From contig NZ_PEBI01000004.1 of the NCBI RefSeq assembly GCF_002802875.1, positions 186,001-250,000 on the forward strand: 64,000 nt of DNA, read 5' to 3'. This document shows positions 37,060 through 45,605 of the stretch, piece by piece; the first letter of the stretch is position 1, and the number at the start of each line of letters is the position of its first letter. The position numbers were made by a program, and so were the translations under genes. A model generated the notes under the pieces. The model did not search any database. It was not told the DNA's origin and saw only the letters and a list, made by a program, of their open reading frames with translations. This DNA comes from Bifidobacterium primatium (GTDB taxonomy: Bacteria; Actinomycetota; Actinomycetes; Actinomycetales; Bifidobacteriaceae).

Positions 37060-37086
37060 TTTATATTACTAGGTCAATTGACTTAT
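37060..37086 (-). promoter_or_regulatory. Promoter of the mini-ORF with the CreA-like target site
   Basis: On the minus strand a -10-like TATAAA lies at 37065-37060. Directly upstream, 37070-37086 (plus strand TAGGTCAATTGACTTAT) is the site matched by the start of the CreA-like pseudo-spacer. The trinucleotide 5' of the site, where a type I PAM would be, is TAC (37067-37069). Cascade bound here would block RNA polymerase. Confidence 0.65.
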
Positions 37087-37123
37087 GAGCCATATCATAC
37101 ACCTATACTTCTGCTCAAAACGC

Positions 37124-37158
37124 AAAAAAGCCCACACTCCCTATCAGGAATGCGGGCC
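37124..37158 (-). terminator. Terminator after argG
   Basis: On the minus strand GCCCGCATTCC and GGGAGTGTGGGC form the stem, followed by six T residues, 29 nt past the argG stop. Very similar to the argH terminator at 21196-21240. Confidence 0.85.
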
Positions 37159-37186
37159 TCGGTTAGGCTAAAAAGCGTTCAGCGGA

Positions 37187-38425
37187 CTACTCCACGGCGT
37201 TTTCCGGGACGTCGATGCCGTTACCGAACTTGACGTCGCGGGCGGCGGCCACGCGGCTCGGCAGGCCGTAGATGTCGATGAAGCCGTTGGAGGACTTCGA
37301 GTCGAAGCTGTCGCCGGAATCGTAGGTGGCCAGGTTGTAGTCGTACAGCGAGCTGTCGGAGCGACGGCCGGTGACGACGGCGCGGCCGCCATGCAGGGTC
37401 ATGCGGATCTCGCCGGAGACGTACTTCTGCGTGTCTTCGATGAAGGCGTTAAGCGACTGGGTGGCAGGGCTGAACCACTGGGCGTCGTACACGAGCTCGC
37501 CCCAACGCTTGTCGATGTCACGCTTGATGCGGTGCTGCTCGCGCTCGAGGCAGCAGTTCTCGAGCTCCTGGTGGGCGGTGATGAGGGCCACGGCACCCGG
37601 GGCTTCATACAGCTCGCGGGACTTGATGCCGACGAGACGGTCCTCGATGAGGTCAATGCGGCCGATGCCCTGGGCGCCGGCGCGGCGGTTCATCTCCTCG
37701 ATGGCCTGCAGCGGGGTGACGTCGCGGCCGTCGATTTTCACGGGAACGCCCTGCTTGAACTCGATGACGACCTCGTCCTCGACCGGCGGGAACGCCGGAT
37801 CGTCGGTGTAGGAGTAGCAGTCCTTGGTCGGTCCGTTCCACGGATCCTCGAGGAAGCCGGTCTCGATGGCACGGCCCCACACGTTCTGGTCGATGGAGTA
37901 CGGGCTCTTCTCGGTCTGGGTGATCGGCAGCTTGTGCTCCTTGGCGAACGCGATCTCCACGTCGCGGGTCAGGGCGAGGTCGCGGATCGGGCTGATGGCC
38001 TTGAGCGTCGGGTCGATGGAGGCGATGGACACCTCGAAGCGCACCTGGTCGTTGCCCTTTCCGGTGCAGCCGTGGGAGATGGTGTCGGCGCCGAACTGGT
38101 GGGCGGCGCGTACGAGGTGCTTGGAGATGAGCGGGCGGGAGATGGCGGAGACCAGCGGGTACACGCCTTCGTACATGGCGTTGGCCTTGAGGGCCTTCAT
38201 GCAGTATTCCTCGGCGAACTCGTTGCGGGCGTCGACCACGTAGGCTTCGACGGCGCCGCAGGCGAGGGCGCGCTGCTTGATGGTCTCGAGGCTTTCGCCG
38301 CCCTGGCCGACGTCGAGCGAGACGGCGACGACGTCCTTGCCGGTGCGCTCCTTGAGGTACGGAATGGCGACGGAGGTGTCAAGACCACCGGAATACGCCA
38401 GAACGAGGCGCTTGTTATCTGCCAT
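37187..38425 (-). CDS. argG: Argininosuccinate synthase
   Basis: 412 residues. It joins citrulline and aspartate using ATP. The PP-loop is [17 protein letters not shown] at the N-terminus; later hallmarks are [16 protein letters not shown] and [20 protein letters not shown] lies before the ATG. The upstream region holds an ArgR-like palindrome (38464-38498). It has its own terminator, and its usual partner argH lies 14 kb away beyond the CRISPR island. Confidence 0.96.
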   Translation of the reverse strand: MADNKRLVLAYSGGLDTSVAIPYLKERTGKDVVAVSLDVGQGGESLETIKQRALACGAVEAYVVDARNEFAEEYCMKALKANAMYEGVYPLVSAISRPLISKHLVRAAHQFGADTISHGCTGKGNDQVRFEVSIASIDPTLKAISPIRDLALTRDVEIAFAKEHKLPITQTEKSPYSIDQNVWGRAIETGFLEDPWNGPTKDCYSYTDDPAFPPVEDEVVIEFKQGVPVKIDGRDVTPLQAIEEMNRRAGAQGIGRIDLIEDRLVGIKSRELYEAPGAVALITAHQELENCCLEREQHRIKRDIDKRWGELVYDAQWFSPATQSLNAFIEDTQKYVSGEIRMTLHGGRAVVTGRRSDSSLYDYNLATYDSGDSFDSKSSNGFIDIYGLPSRVAAARDVKFGNGIDVPENAVE

Positions 38426-38463
38426 GAGAGTGGCTACCTTTCTTAACGGTTATCGAACACTGG

Positions 38464-38498
38464 GATGTATTATATACATAATCCCGTATATTTATGCA
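38464..38498. promoter_or_regulatory. Probable ArgR operator upstream of argG
   Basis: GATGTATTATATACATAATC (38464-38483) is a near-perfect AT-rich palindrome, followed by GTATATTTATGCA, in the 87-bp gap between argR and argG. This has the size and spacing of paired ARG boxes. Confidence 0.65.
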
Positions 38499-38512
38499 AT
38501 CGGTGCGTCGCG

Positions 38513-39064
38513 CTATGCCCGATCGGCCTTGTCCCGGCCTTGCGAGGCGAGAGACAGCAGCCATTCGGCGCTGGTGCGCGCGGTATCGTCATCCGTGCAG
38601 ATCATCATCACCGTATCATCCCCGGCGATGGTGCCCAAAATATCGGTCATGGGTTGCTTGTCGATCACGCTGGCGACATATTGCGCGGCACCTGACGGCG
38701 TGTGCACGACGACGAGGTTGCGGGCCGCCGCCACGGAGGTGACCAGGCCGGAAAGCACACGGGTCATCTGCTGCTCGCCCTTGGCGCGGTTCGCGTCGGA
38801 CGATGAATGCGACGATGCGGAATGCTTCGGCATTGGTTCGATGGCATAGGCCATCGAACCGCTTGCCGTACGCACCTTGACGGCGTTCATCTCGTCGAGA
38901 TCGCGGCTGAGCGTGGCCTGGGTGACCTCGATCCCCTGATTCGACAGAATCTCGGAAAGCTGCGACTGCGAGGTGACGACGTGGGTGAGCAGGGCCTGCT
39001 CGATGGCGCTCAGTCGCGCCGCCCGCGTCGTCGGACGCTGCAAAGACGGAGTATCGCCGGACAT
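38513..39064 (-). CDS. argR: Arginine repressor ArgR
   Basis: 183 residues. The N-terminal winged helix covers [43 protein letters not shown], where TQATLSRDL is the recognition helix. The C-terminal part ([47 protein letters not shown]) forms the arginine-binding hexamer core. A Ser/His-rich linker is longer than in E. coli. Arginine-bound hexamers bind ARG boxes and repress arg genes. Start MSGDTPSLQ at 39064, behind GAGGGG; a TTG 13 codons earlier is less likely. Confidence 0.94.
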   Translation of the reverse strand: MSGDTPSLQRPTTRAARLSAIEQALLTHVVTSQSQLSEILSNQGIEVTQATLSRDLDEMNAVKVRTASGSMAYAIEPMPKHSASSHSSSDANRAKGEQQMTRVLSGLVTSVAAARNLVVVHTPSGAAQYVASVIDKQPMTDILGTIAGDDTVMMICTDDDTARTSAEWLLSLASQGRDKADRA

Positions 39065-39086
39065 ATTCCCCTCTTGTGAGATGCGG

Positions 39087-40061
39087 TCAGTCGAGGTCGC
39101 CAAGCAGGGACGGGTCCTCGCGCTGCCATGCGATCAGCCAGGTCATCAGCGCCTTCTGCGCGTGCAGACGGTTCTCCGCCTCGTCCCAGACGACGGACTG
39201 CGGGCCGTCGATCACGCTGGCGGTGACCTCCTTGCCGCGGTAGGCGGGCAGGCAATGCTGGAAGAGCGCATCGGGCTTGGCGAGCTTCATGAGCTCGGGG
39301 TTCACCTGATAATCCCAGAACGGCTTGGAGCGGATGGCGTACTCGGCCTCCTCGCCCATGGAGACCCACGTGTCGGTGAACACGCAGTCGGCGTCGGCGA
39401 CGGCGGCCTGCGAATCGGTGGTGACGGTGATGGAGCCGCCGGTCTTCTCGGCGATGGCCTTGGCGTCGGCGACGATCTGCGGGTCGGGCAGGTAGCCTTC
39501 GGGGCCGGCCACACGCACGTGCATGCCGGCGACGGCACCGCCGAGCAGGTAGGAGTTCGACATGTTGTTGGCCGCATCGCCGAGGTAGGCGATGGTCTGG
39601 CCGGCCAGAGCGTCCACTCCCCCGCGGAACTGCGCCATGGTGAGGAAGTCGGCGAGGATCTGGCAGGGATGGAACTGGTCGGTCAGCGCGTTGATGACCG
39701 GGCAGGTCGCGTACTTGGCCATGGTCTCCACGCGGTCCTGGCCGAACGTGCGCCACACGATGCCGTAGGCCATGCGGGTGAGCACTCGGGCGGTGTCCTC
39801 GACCGGCTCGCCACGGCCCAGCTGGGAGCTGGACTTGTCGATGACCAGCGGGTATCCGCCGAGCTCGGCCACGCCGATGGAGAAGCTGGAGCGCGTTCGG
39901 GTGCTGGGCTTGTCGAACAGCACGGCGACGGCCTGCGGGCCTTCGAACGGGCGGGCGTAGAAGCGGTTCTCGCGGAATTTCATGCCGAGCTTGAGGATCT
40001 GCTTCTGCTCCTCGTGGTTGATGTCGTCGTCGCGCAGCATGTGGCGCAGTTCGTGGGTCAT
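39087..40061 (-). CDS. argF: Ornithine carbamoyltransferase
   Basis: 324 residues. Makes citrulline from ornithine and carbamoyl phosphate. The carbamoyl phosphate motif is [12 protein letters not shown]; the ornithine site shows [12 protein letters not shown] and [12 protein letters not shown] with its Cys. The anabolic role is supported by its place between argD and argR. Confidence 0.95.
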   Translation of the reverse strand: MTHELRHMLRDDDINHEEQKQILKLGMKFRENRFYARPFEGPQAVAVLFDKPSTRTRSSFSIGVAELGGYPLVIDKSSSQLGRGEPVEDTARVLTRMAYGIVWRTFGQDRVETMAKYATCPVINALTDQFHPCQILADFLTMAQFRGGVDALAGQTIAYLGDAANNMSNSYLLGGAVAGMHVRVAGPEGYLPDPQIVADAKAIAEKTGGSITVTTDSQAAVADADCVFTDTWVSMGEEAEYAIRSKPFWDYQVNPELMKLAKPDALFQHCLPAYRGKEVTASVIDGPQSVVWDEAENRLHAQKALMTWLIAWQREDPSLLGDLD

Positions 40062-40154
40062 CGTGGACTCCTTACTTGGAAAAGGTGCGGGAGTGGCCTT
40101 CTTCGATGTGTGAAGACCACTCCCCTTTGCTTGATTGGCGATGTCGTCCGGGAC

Positions 40155-41444
40155 TCAGTCGTTGGGCAGGTCGGCTGGCACGCCGGAGAGGATGGACAGG
40201 CATTCGTCGACGTCCTGCTCGCTGACAATCAGCGGCGGGGCGAAGCGCAGGGCGTTCGGCGCCACGGCGTTGACGATGAGGCCGCGTTCGAGGGCCCAGT
40301 CGGCGACGGCGTGAGCGCACGGATGTGCAAGTTCGACGGCGTCGAGCAGGCCACGGCCACGGACTTCGCCGAACAGCGGGTTGTCGAGACCGGCGAGGCC
40401 TTCACGCAGCTGCCTGCCGCGCTTCTCGGCGTTCTCGACCAGGCCCTCGTCCTCGATCACGCCGAGCGTGGCGAGACCGGCGGCCGCGCCGAGCGGGTTG
40501 CCGGCGAAGGTGGAGCCGTGGGAGCCGGGGGTGAACAGCGCGGAGAGCTTCTCGCCGAAGGCGATGAGGCCGCCCATGGGGAAGCCGCCGGCCACGCCCT
40601 TGGCGAAGGTGATGGCGTCGGGGGTCACGCCGCCGGAAAGGTCCTCGCGCTGGAAGGCGAACCATTCGCCGGTGCGGCCGACGCCGGTCTGCACCTCGTC
40701 CACGATGAGCAGGGCGTTGTTCCTGTCGCACAGTTCGCGGGCGGCCTTGACGAAGTCCGCGCCGATCGGCACCACGCCGGCCTCGCCCTGGATGAGCTCC
40801 ATGATCACGGCGGCGACGGGCCCCTTGCCGTAGCGGCCGACGCCGGTCTCGTTGAAGGCTCGCTGCAGCGATTCGATGTTGCCGGCCTCGGCGAATTCGA
40901 TGGCCGGGACCAGCGGTTCGAACGGCTTGCGGATGGCGGGCTTCCAGGTGGCGCTCAGTGCACCCAGCGTGCGGCCGTGGAATCCGTGGGTCATCGAGAT
41001 GATGCGGGCGGGCTTGCCGCCGATGTCGGGCAGGGCGCCCGGCAGCGTGCGACCGTAGAGCTTGGCCAGCTTGATGGCCGCCTCGTTGCCTTCGGCGCCG
41101 GAATTGCCGAAGTACACGTGGGAGCCTTCGGGTGCGCCGGCGAGCTCGATGAGCTTGGCGGCGAGCTCAATCTGCGGCTCGGTGGCGAAGTAGTTGCTGG
41201 TGTGGGCCACCTTGGCGGCCTGCTCGGCCACGGCCTTGACCCACTTGGGGTGGGCGTAGCCGAGGGAGTTCACGGCGATGCCACCGAGGAAGTCGAGGTA
41301 CTTGTTGCCGTCGACGTCCCAGATGTGCGCGCCTTCACCGTGGTCCATGACGCGCAGCGGGGTGCCGAACACGTTCATGTGGACGTTCCTGTACTCGCCC
41401 AGCCACTTGTTGTCGTTGATGCCTGCTGTTTCAAGACCTGACAT
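40155..41444 (-). CDS. argD: Acetylornithine aminotransferase
   Basis: 429 residues, class III PLP aminotransferase. It converts N-acetylglutamate semialdehyde to N-acetylornithine. The PLP Lys lies in [16 protein letters not shown], preceded by [16 protein letters not shown]; the phosphate-binding region is [17 protein letters not shown]. Its start lies 14 bp inside the end of argB, so the two are translationally coupled. Confidence 0.95.
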   Translation of the reverse strand: MSGLETAGINDNKWLGEYRNVHMNVFGTPLRVMDHGEGAHIWDVDGNKYLDFLGGIAVNSLGYAHPKWVKAVAEQAAKVAHTSNYFATEPQIELAAKLIELAGAPEGSHVYFGNSGAEGNEAAIKLAKLYGRTLPGALPDIGGKPARIISMTHGFHGRTLGALSATWKPAIRKPFEPLVPAIEFAEAGNIESLQRAFNETGVGRYGKGPVAAVIMELIQGEAGVVPIGADFVKAARELCDRNNALLIVDEVQTGVGRTGEWFAFQREDLSGGVTPDAITFAKGVAGGFPMGGLIAFGEKLSALFTPGSHGSTFAGNPLGAAAGLATLGVIEDEGLVENAEKRGRQLREGLAGLDNPLFGEVRGRGLLDAVELAHPCAHAVADWALERGLIVNAVAPNALRFAPPLIVSEQDVDECLSILSGVPADLPND

Positions 41445-42402
41445 AGGAGCTCCTCATTTCAATGCCGTCCTCGGGGATGACCATGGTGCCGATGCCCTGG
41501 GAGGTGAATATCTCGTTCAGAATCGAATGCGGCTTGCGCCCGTCGATGATGTGGGCCTCCTCGACGCCGCCGTCGAGCGCGCGCACGCACGCTTCCATTT
41601 TCGGCCTCATGCCGGACTCGAGATCGGGAAGCATGTCGCGCAGGTTCTCCACGCCGATGCGGCCGATCAGCGAATCCTTGTCGGGCCAGTCGGCGTACAG
41701 ACCGTCCACGTCGGTGAGGATCACCAGCTTGCGGGCGCCGAGCGCGGCGGCCAGTGCGGCGGCGGCCGAATCGGCGTTCACGTTGAGCACTTCGGTGGGG
41801 TCGTCCTCGTTCGGCGCGACGGACGAGACCACGGGGATGCGGCCGGCGGAGATGAGGTCCTCCACGGCGGATGCATCGACGGAGACCACGTCGCCGACGA
41901 GGCCGATGTCGGTCGGCTTGCCGTCGATGATGGGCTTGCGCTGCATGGCGGAGAACAGTCCGCCGTCCTCGCCGGAAAGACCGACGGCGAGCGGACCGTG
42001 CGAGTTGATGAGGCCGACCAGTTCGCGGGAGACCTTGCCGGTGAGCACCATGCGCACCACGTCCATGGCCTCGGGCGTGGTGACGCGCAGGCCGCCCTTG
42101 AACTCCGACTTGATGCCCAATGCCTTGAGCATGGAGGAGATCTGCGGACCGCCGCCATGCACCACGACCGGGTGGAGGCCGACCTGGCGCAGGAACACCA
42201 TGTCCTCAGCGAAGTTCTGCTTGAGCTTTTCGTCGACCATGGCGTTGCCACCGTACTTGATGACGATGCGCTGGCCGTAGAACTCCTCAAGCCACGGCAG
42301 TGCCTCGATGAGCACCTCCGCCTTCTGATCGGCACGGAGGTCGGTATGCACGTCGAAGTGGAATCCCGGTCCGATTACGTTCTTTGTCTCTGCTTTAACC
42401 AT
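41431..42402 (-). CDS. argB: Acetylglutamate kinase
   Basis: 323 residues, amino acid kinase fold. [14 protein letters not shown] and [13 protein letters not shown] bind phosphate groups, and [12 protein letters not shown] is the nucleotide end. It phosphorylates N-acetylglutamate and in arginine-sensitive forms is inhibited by arginine. An extended N-terminus ([15 protein letters not shown]) resembles the extra helix of such forms, so feedback control is possible but not proven. Confidence 0.95.
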   Translation of the reverse strand: MVKAETKNVIGPGFHFDVHTDLRADQKAEVLIEALPWLEEFYGQRIVIKYGGNAMVDEKLKQNFAEDMVFLRQVGLHPVVVHGGGPQISSMLKALGIKSEFKGGLRVTTPEAMDVVRMVLTGKVSRELVGLINSHGPLAVGLSGEDGGLFSAMQRKPIIDGKPTDIGLVGDVVSVDASAVEDLISAGRIPVVSSVAPNEDDPTEVLNVNADSAAAALAAALGARKLVILTDVDGLYADWPDKDSLIGRIGVENLRDMLPDLESGMRPKMEACVRALDGGVEEAHIIDGRKPHSILNEIFTSQGIGTMVIPEDGIEMRSSYVRS

Positions 42403-42453
42403 GCTTGCTCCTATGGCCGCCGGGCCGGTCCTGCCCGGCGGCTCCTTGTTTCG

Positions 42454-43623
42454 TCACGACTCGTAGTCGGCGTTGATGTGCACGTACTCGTGCGTCAGGT
42501 CATCGGTCCATACGGTGGCCTCGGCGTCGCCCTCGCCCAGGTCGATGTCGAAGTGCACCTCGCGCGGCGTCATGTCGACCTCGGCGCGGGGACGGCCCGG
42601 ACGGCCGCCGTCGCATACGCGCACGCCGTTGACGTCGACGGTCACGTTGTTCGGATCGTAGGGGGCCACGTCCTGCGGCACGGTGCCGAGGGAGGAGACC
42701 ACACGACCCCAGTTCGGGTCGTTGCCGGCCACGGCGCACTTGAGCAGGTTGGATGCGGCGACCGCACGGGCGCAGGCCAGGGCCGCGTCCTCGCTGGTGG
42801 CGCCGGTGACCTTCACGCGGATGTCGTGGGATGCGCCTTCGCCGTCGCCGATGATCTGGCGGGACAGCGACGCGCACGCATCGGCGACCAGCTTGTTGAA
42901 CTCGGCCGCGTCGGGCTCCACGCCGGAGGCGCCGGAGGCGAGCAGCAGCACGGTGTCGTTGGTCGACATGCAGCCGTCCACGTCGATGCGGTTGAACGAG
43001 GTCTCCACTCCAGCGGACAGCGCGGCCCTGGCCTGTTCGGCGGTGACCTTGGCGTCGGTGGTGATCACGCACAGCATGGTGGCCAGCTGCGGGGCGATCA
43101 TGCCGGAGCCCTTCACCATGCCGCCGATGCGGTAGCCGGCGCCTTCGAGCGCGACGGTCTTCTTCTTCGTGTCGGTGGTGAGGATGGCCTCGGCGGCGAG
43201 CTCGCCGGCCTCGGCGGAGTCGGAGACTTCGCCGTAGGCCTTCTCCACGCCGGAAAGCACGTTGTCGAGCGGCAGCAGATCACCGATCATACCGGTGGAG
43301 CATACGGCGATGGACTCGGCCGGCACACCGGCGAGCTCGCCGAGCCTGGCGGCGGTGTCGGCGGACTGCTGGAAGCCCTCCTTGCCGGTGCATGCGTTGG
43401 CGCAGCCGGAGTTGAGCACCACGGCCTTGATGTGGCCGTCGGCCACGGCCTTGCGCGACCACTGCACGGGCGCTGCGCAGAATCGGTTGGCGGTGAACAC
43501 GCCTGCGGCCACGTCAAGAGGACCGTTGTTCACCACTACGGCGAGGTCCTTCTTGCCTTCGACGGCCGAGACCCCAGCCGCCACTCCACTTGCGGAAAAT
43601 CCCTGTGCGAACGTTACACTCAC
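42454..43623 (-). CDS. argJ: Bifunctional ornithine acetyltransferase / N-acetylglutamate synthase
   Basis: 389 residues. The self-cleavage site is in KGSGMIAPQLATMLCVITTDA, where cleavage before the Thr of ATML gives alpha and beta chains. Other hallmarks are FCAAPVQWSRKAV, LNSGCANACTGKEG and the C-terminal ANDPNWGR-like VAGNDPNWGRVVSSL. It recycles the acetyl group from acetylornithine to glutamate. Overlaps argC by 4 bp. Confidence 0.95.
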   Translation of the reverse strand: MSVTFAQGFSASGVAAGVSAVEGKKDLAVVVNNGPLDVAAGVFTANRFCAAPVQWSRKAVADGHIKAVVLNSGCANACTGKEGFQQSADTAARLGELAGVPAESIAVCSTGMIGDLLPLDNVLSGVEKAYGEVSDSAEAGELAAEAILTTDTKKKTVALEGAGYRIGGMVKGSGMIAPQLATMLCVITTDAKVTAEQARAALSAGVETSFNRIDVDGCMSTNDTVLLLASGASGVEPDAAEFNKLVADACASLSRQIIGDGEGASHDIRVKVTGATSEDAALACARAVAASNLLKCAVAGNDPNWGRVVSSLGTVPQDVAPYDPNNVTVDVNGVRVCDGGRPGRPRAEVDMTPREVHFDIDLGEGDAEATVWTDDLTHEYVHINADYES

Positions 43624-44714
43624 GGTGCCACTCCAATCGTCGTCAATCCTGTGCTTTCGTCAAGTCCCAATGCGATGTTCAGCGACTGCACCGCCTGTCC
43701 GGCGGTTCCCCTGTTGAGGTTGTCGATGGCGCTGAACGCCAGAAGCCTGCCGGCCTTGCGGTCCACGGCCACCTGGATGTGGGCGGCGTTCGAGCCGATG
43801 ATGTTCGCGGTGGCAGGCAGCACGCCCTCGGGCAGCAGGTTCATGAAGTGCTCGCCGGCATAGGCGTTCTCCCAGACGGCGCGAATCTCGGCGTCGCTCA
43901 TCGCCAGGGCCTTGTCGGTAAGCTTGGCGGATACGGTGGCAAGGATGCCGCGCGACATCGGAGCCAGGATCGGGGTGAAGCCGAGGGTGAACTCGCCGGC
44001 CTTGTCGGCGCTCAGGCCGGCGGCGTGCGCGAAGTTCTGCAGAATCTCGGGAATGTGGCGGTGGGTGCCGCCGACGCCGTAGGGGACGGCCGAACCGAAT
44101 GCCTCGGCGGCCAGCAGGTTGATGCGCTTGAGGTTCTTGCCGGCACCGGAGTACCCGACCACCAGGTCGGCGACCAGATCGTCCTGCTGCACAAGGCCTT
44201 CGGCGATGCCCGGCTGCATGGCCAGCGTGGTGGCGGTCACGTTGCAGCCCGGGCCGGCGATGCGCTTGACGCCCTTGAGCGCCTCGCGCTGGCGGGCATA
44301 GGAGCCGTCGGCCTCACGTCCGACGATGAGCTCCGGCATGCCGTACGTCCAGTGTTCGTAGAAGTCGCCGCCGTAGTATTCATCCCAGGCCGAACGCTCC
44401 TCAAGTCGGTGGTCGGCGCCGAGGTCCACGACGACGCTGTTCGGGTCGAGCTGTGCGGCCAGTGCGCCCGAGGCGCCGTGCGGCAGCGCCAGCACGATGA
44501 CATCATGCCCGTTGAGTACGTCGGCGGTGGTGTCCTCCACCGTCAGGTCCGCGAGCTGCGGAATGTGCGGCATATGCTTGCCCAGCTTGTCTCCGACCGA
44601 GGAATGGCCGGCAACGCAGGTGACCTCCATATCGGGGTGCGCGGCGAGAATTCGCAGGGCCTCGCCACCCGCGTATCCGGTGGCTCCGGCGACCGCGACC
44701 GTGTATTTCGGCAT
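43620..44714 (-). CDS. argC: N-acetyl-gamma-glutamyl-phosphate reductase
   Basis: 364 residues. NADPH-binding VAVAGATGYAGGEALRIL at the N-terminus; the active-site Cys is in IAGPGCNVTATTLAMQPG; HRHIPEI follows with the catalytic His. First gene of the argCJBDFR run. The upstream region has three TATGCA half-sites 10 bp apart, a probable ArgR operator. Confidence 0.95.
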   Translation of the reverse strand: MPKYTVAVAGATGYAGGEALRILAAHPDMEVTCVAGHSSVGDKLGKHMPHIPQLADLTVEDTTADVLNGHDVIVLALPHGASGALAAQLDPNSVVVDLGADHRLEERSAWDEYYGGDFYEHWTYGMPELIVGREADGSYARQREALKGVKRIAGPGCNVTATTLAMQPGIAEGLVQQDDLVADLVVGYSGAGKNLKRINLLAAEAFGSAVPYGVGGTHRHIPEILQNFAHAAGLSADKAGEFTLGFTPILAPMSRGILATVSAKLTDKALAMSDAEIRAVWENAYAGEHFMNLLPEGVLPATANIIGSNAAHIQVAVDRKAGRLLAFSAIDNLNRGTAGQAVQSLNIALGLDESTGLTTIGVAP

Positions 44715-44762
44715 AGGTCTCTCTTTTCGAGTTCGTTAGAAAACTACAACAGCGCCGATTAT

Positions 44763-44796
44763 ACACACTATGCAGACTTATGCATAACTATGCAGT
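44763..44796. promoter_or_regulatory. Probable ArgR operator upstream of argC
   Basis: TATGCA occurs at 44769, 44779 and 44789, exactly one helical turn apart, the middle copy as TATGCATA. Actinobacterial ARG boxes are built from such half-sites. The site begins about 50 bp upstream of the argC start. Confidence 0.65.
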
Positions 44797-44857
44797 TCGC
44801 GTTTCTCGCGATGACATCAAGCCGTAACATACGGCCGCGCAACCGGAAACACACGGC

Positions 44858-45439
44858 TCAGACCGAAGTCTCCCCCGAGCCCGACGAGCCGCCCATGTCG
44901 ATGCCGTACAGCTGATATATCAGCTGGTAGGGGTCGACTCCCGTCGCCATCACATAGATGTCGAAGGCGGTGGTCAGCAGTCCGATGATCACGGCGGCGA
45001 CGGCCAGCGCCCTGCCCTTCATACGGAAGAGCCCGGAACGGTATATGGCGAAGGCGCCGAGCAGCACGGGCAGGACGGGAACTCCGATCAGCGCCGAGAT
45101 GAAGGCGATGATGGCGGCCGGGTCCCAGCGCCCGTACAACGGGTTCTGCGCGGGATCGTCGAGATCGATGCCGTTGCGGTAATTGTCGCCGGCATTGCCC
45201 GGACCGCCCGGCACCTTCGGATTCCGACGCTCATCGTCCGCATCGCCCTTGTCGCTCGGCTCAGGTTCGGGGGCTCCATATACATAGGGGTTCCAGCCTG
45301 GATATCGGCTGGCCATCTCGCCGTATTCCGGCTCCTTGTACTGGCCGTATTGCGGCTGGTCCTGCCGTGGTGCGCCACCGTAGGCGGGCTGCTGCGGAGC
45401 GGGTCCGTCGCTCTGGCTGTTCCATACGATGCGGTTCAT
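44858..45439 (-). CDS. Membrane protein with Pro/Gln/Tyr-rich N-terminus (DUF4190-like)
   Basis: 193 residues. The first 110 are soluble and rich in Pro, Gln, Tyr and Gly (PQYGQYKEPEYGE and on). Two membrane segments follow (IIAFISALIGVPVLPVLLGAFAIY and ALAVAAVIIGLLTTAFDIYV) with a short RMKGR turn, as in DUF4190-type small membrane proteins. Start MNRIVWNSQ chosen because a longer frame upstream looks random. Function unknown. Confidence 0.75.
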   Translation of the reverse strand: MNRIVWNSQSDGPAPQQPAYGGAPRQDQPQYGQYKEPEYGEMASRYPGWNPYVYGAPEPEPSDKGDADDERRNPKVPGGPGNAGDNYRNGIDLDDPAQNPLYGRWDPAAIIAFISALIGVPVLPVLLGAFAIYRSGLFRMKGRALAVAAVIIGLLTTAFDIYVMATGVDPYQLIYQLYGIDMGGSSGSGETSV

Positions 45440-45503
45440 AGTTCCCTTGATAGCAGTAACTGCGGGGAAATCACAGGATTTCGCCCGCAGTGTAAGAGTG
45501 GAA

Positions 45504-45565
45504 GACGGCCTACCGGCCGTCGTGGCTTCCTCCGTCACGCCCTATGGGCGGCGGAGGAAGCCACG
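45504..45565. terminator. Double hairpin after pheT
   Basis: GACGGCC/GGCCGTC (45504-45521) is followed by CGTGGCTTCCTCCG (45521) with CGGAGGAAGCCACG (ends 45565). The second stem is 14 bp plus inner pairs. No T-run is present; they lie 41-100 nt past the pheT stop and could end pheT transcription or stabilise its 3' end. Confidence 0.5.
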
Positions 45566-45605
45566 GGATGCGGTTCGGCTCGATGCCCGGCCGCATCCCA
45601 TCGAA

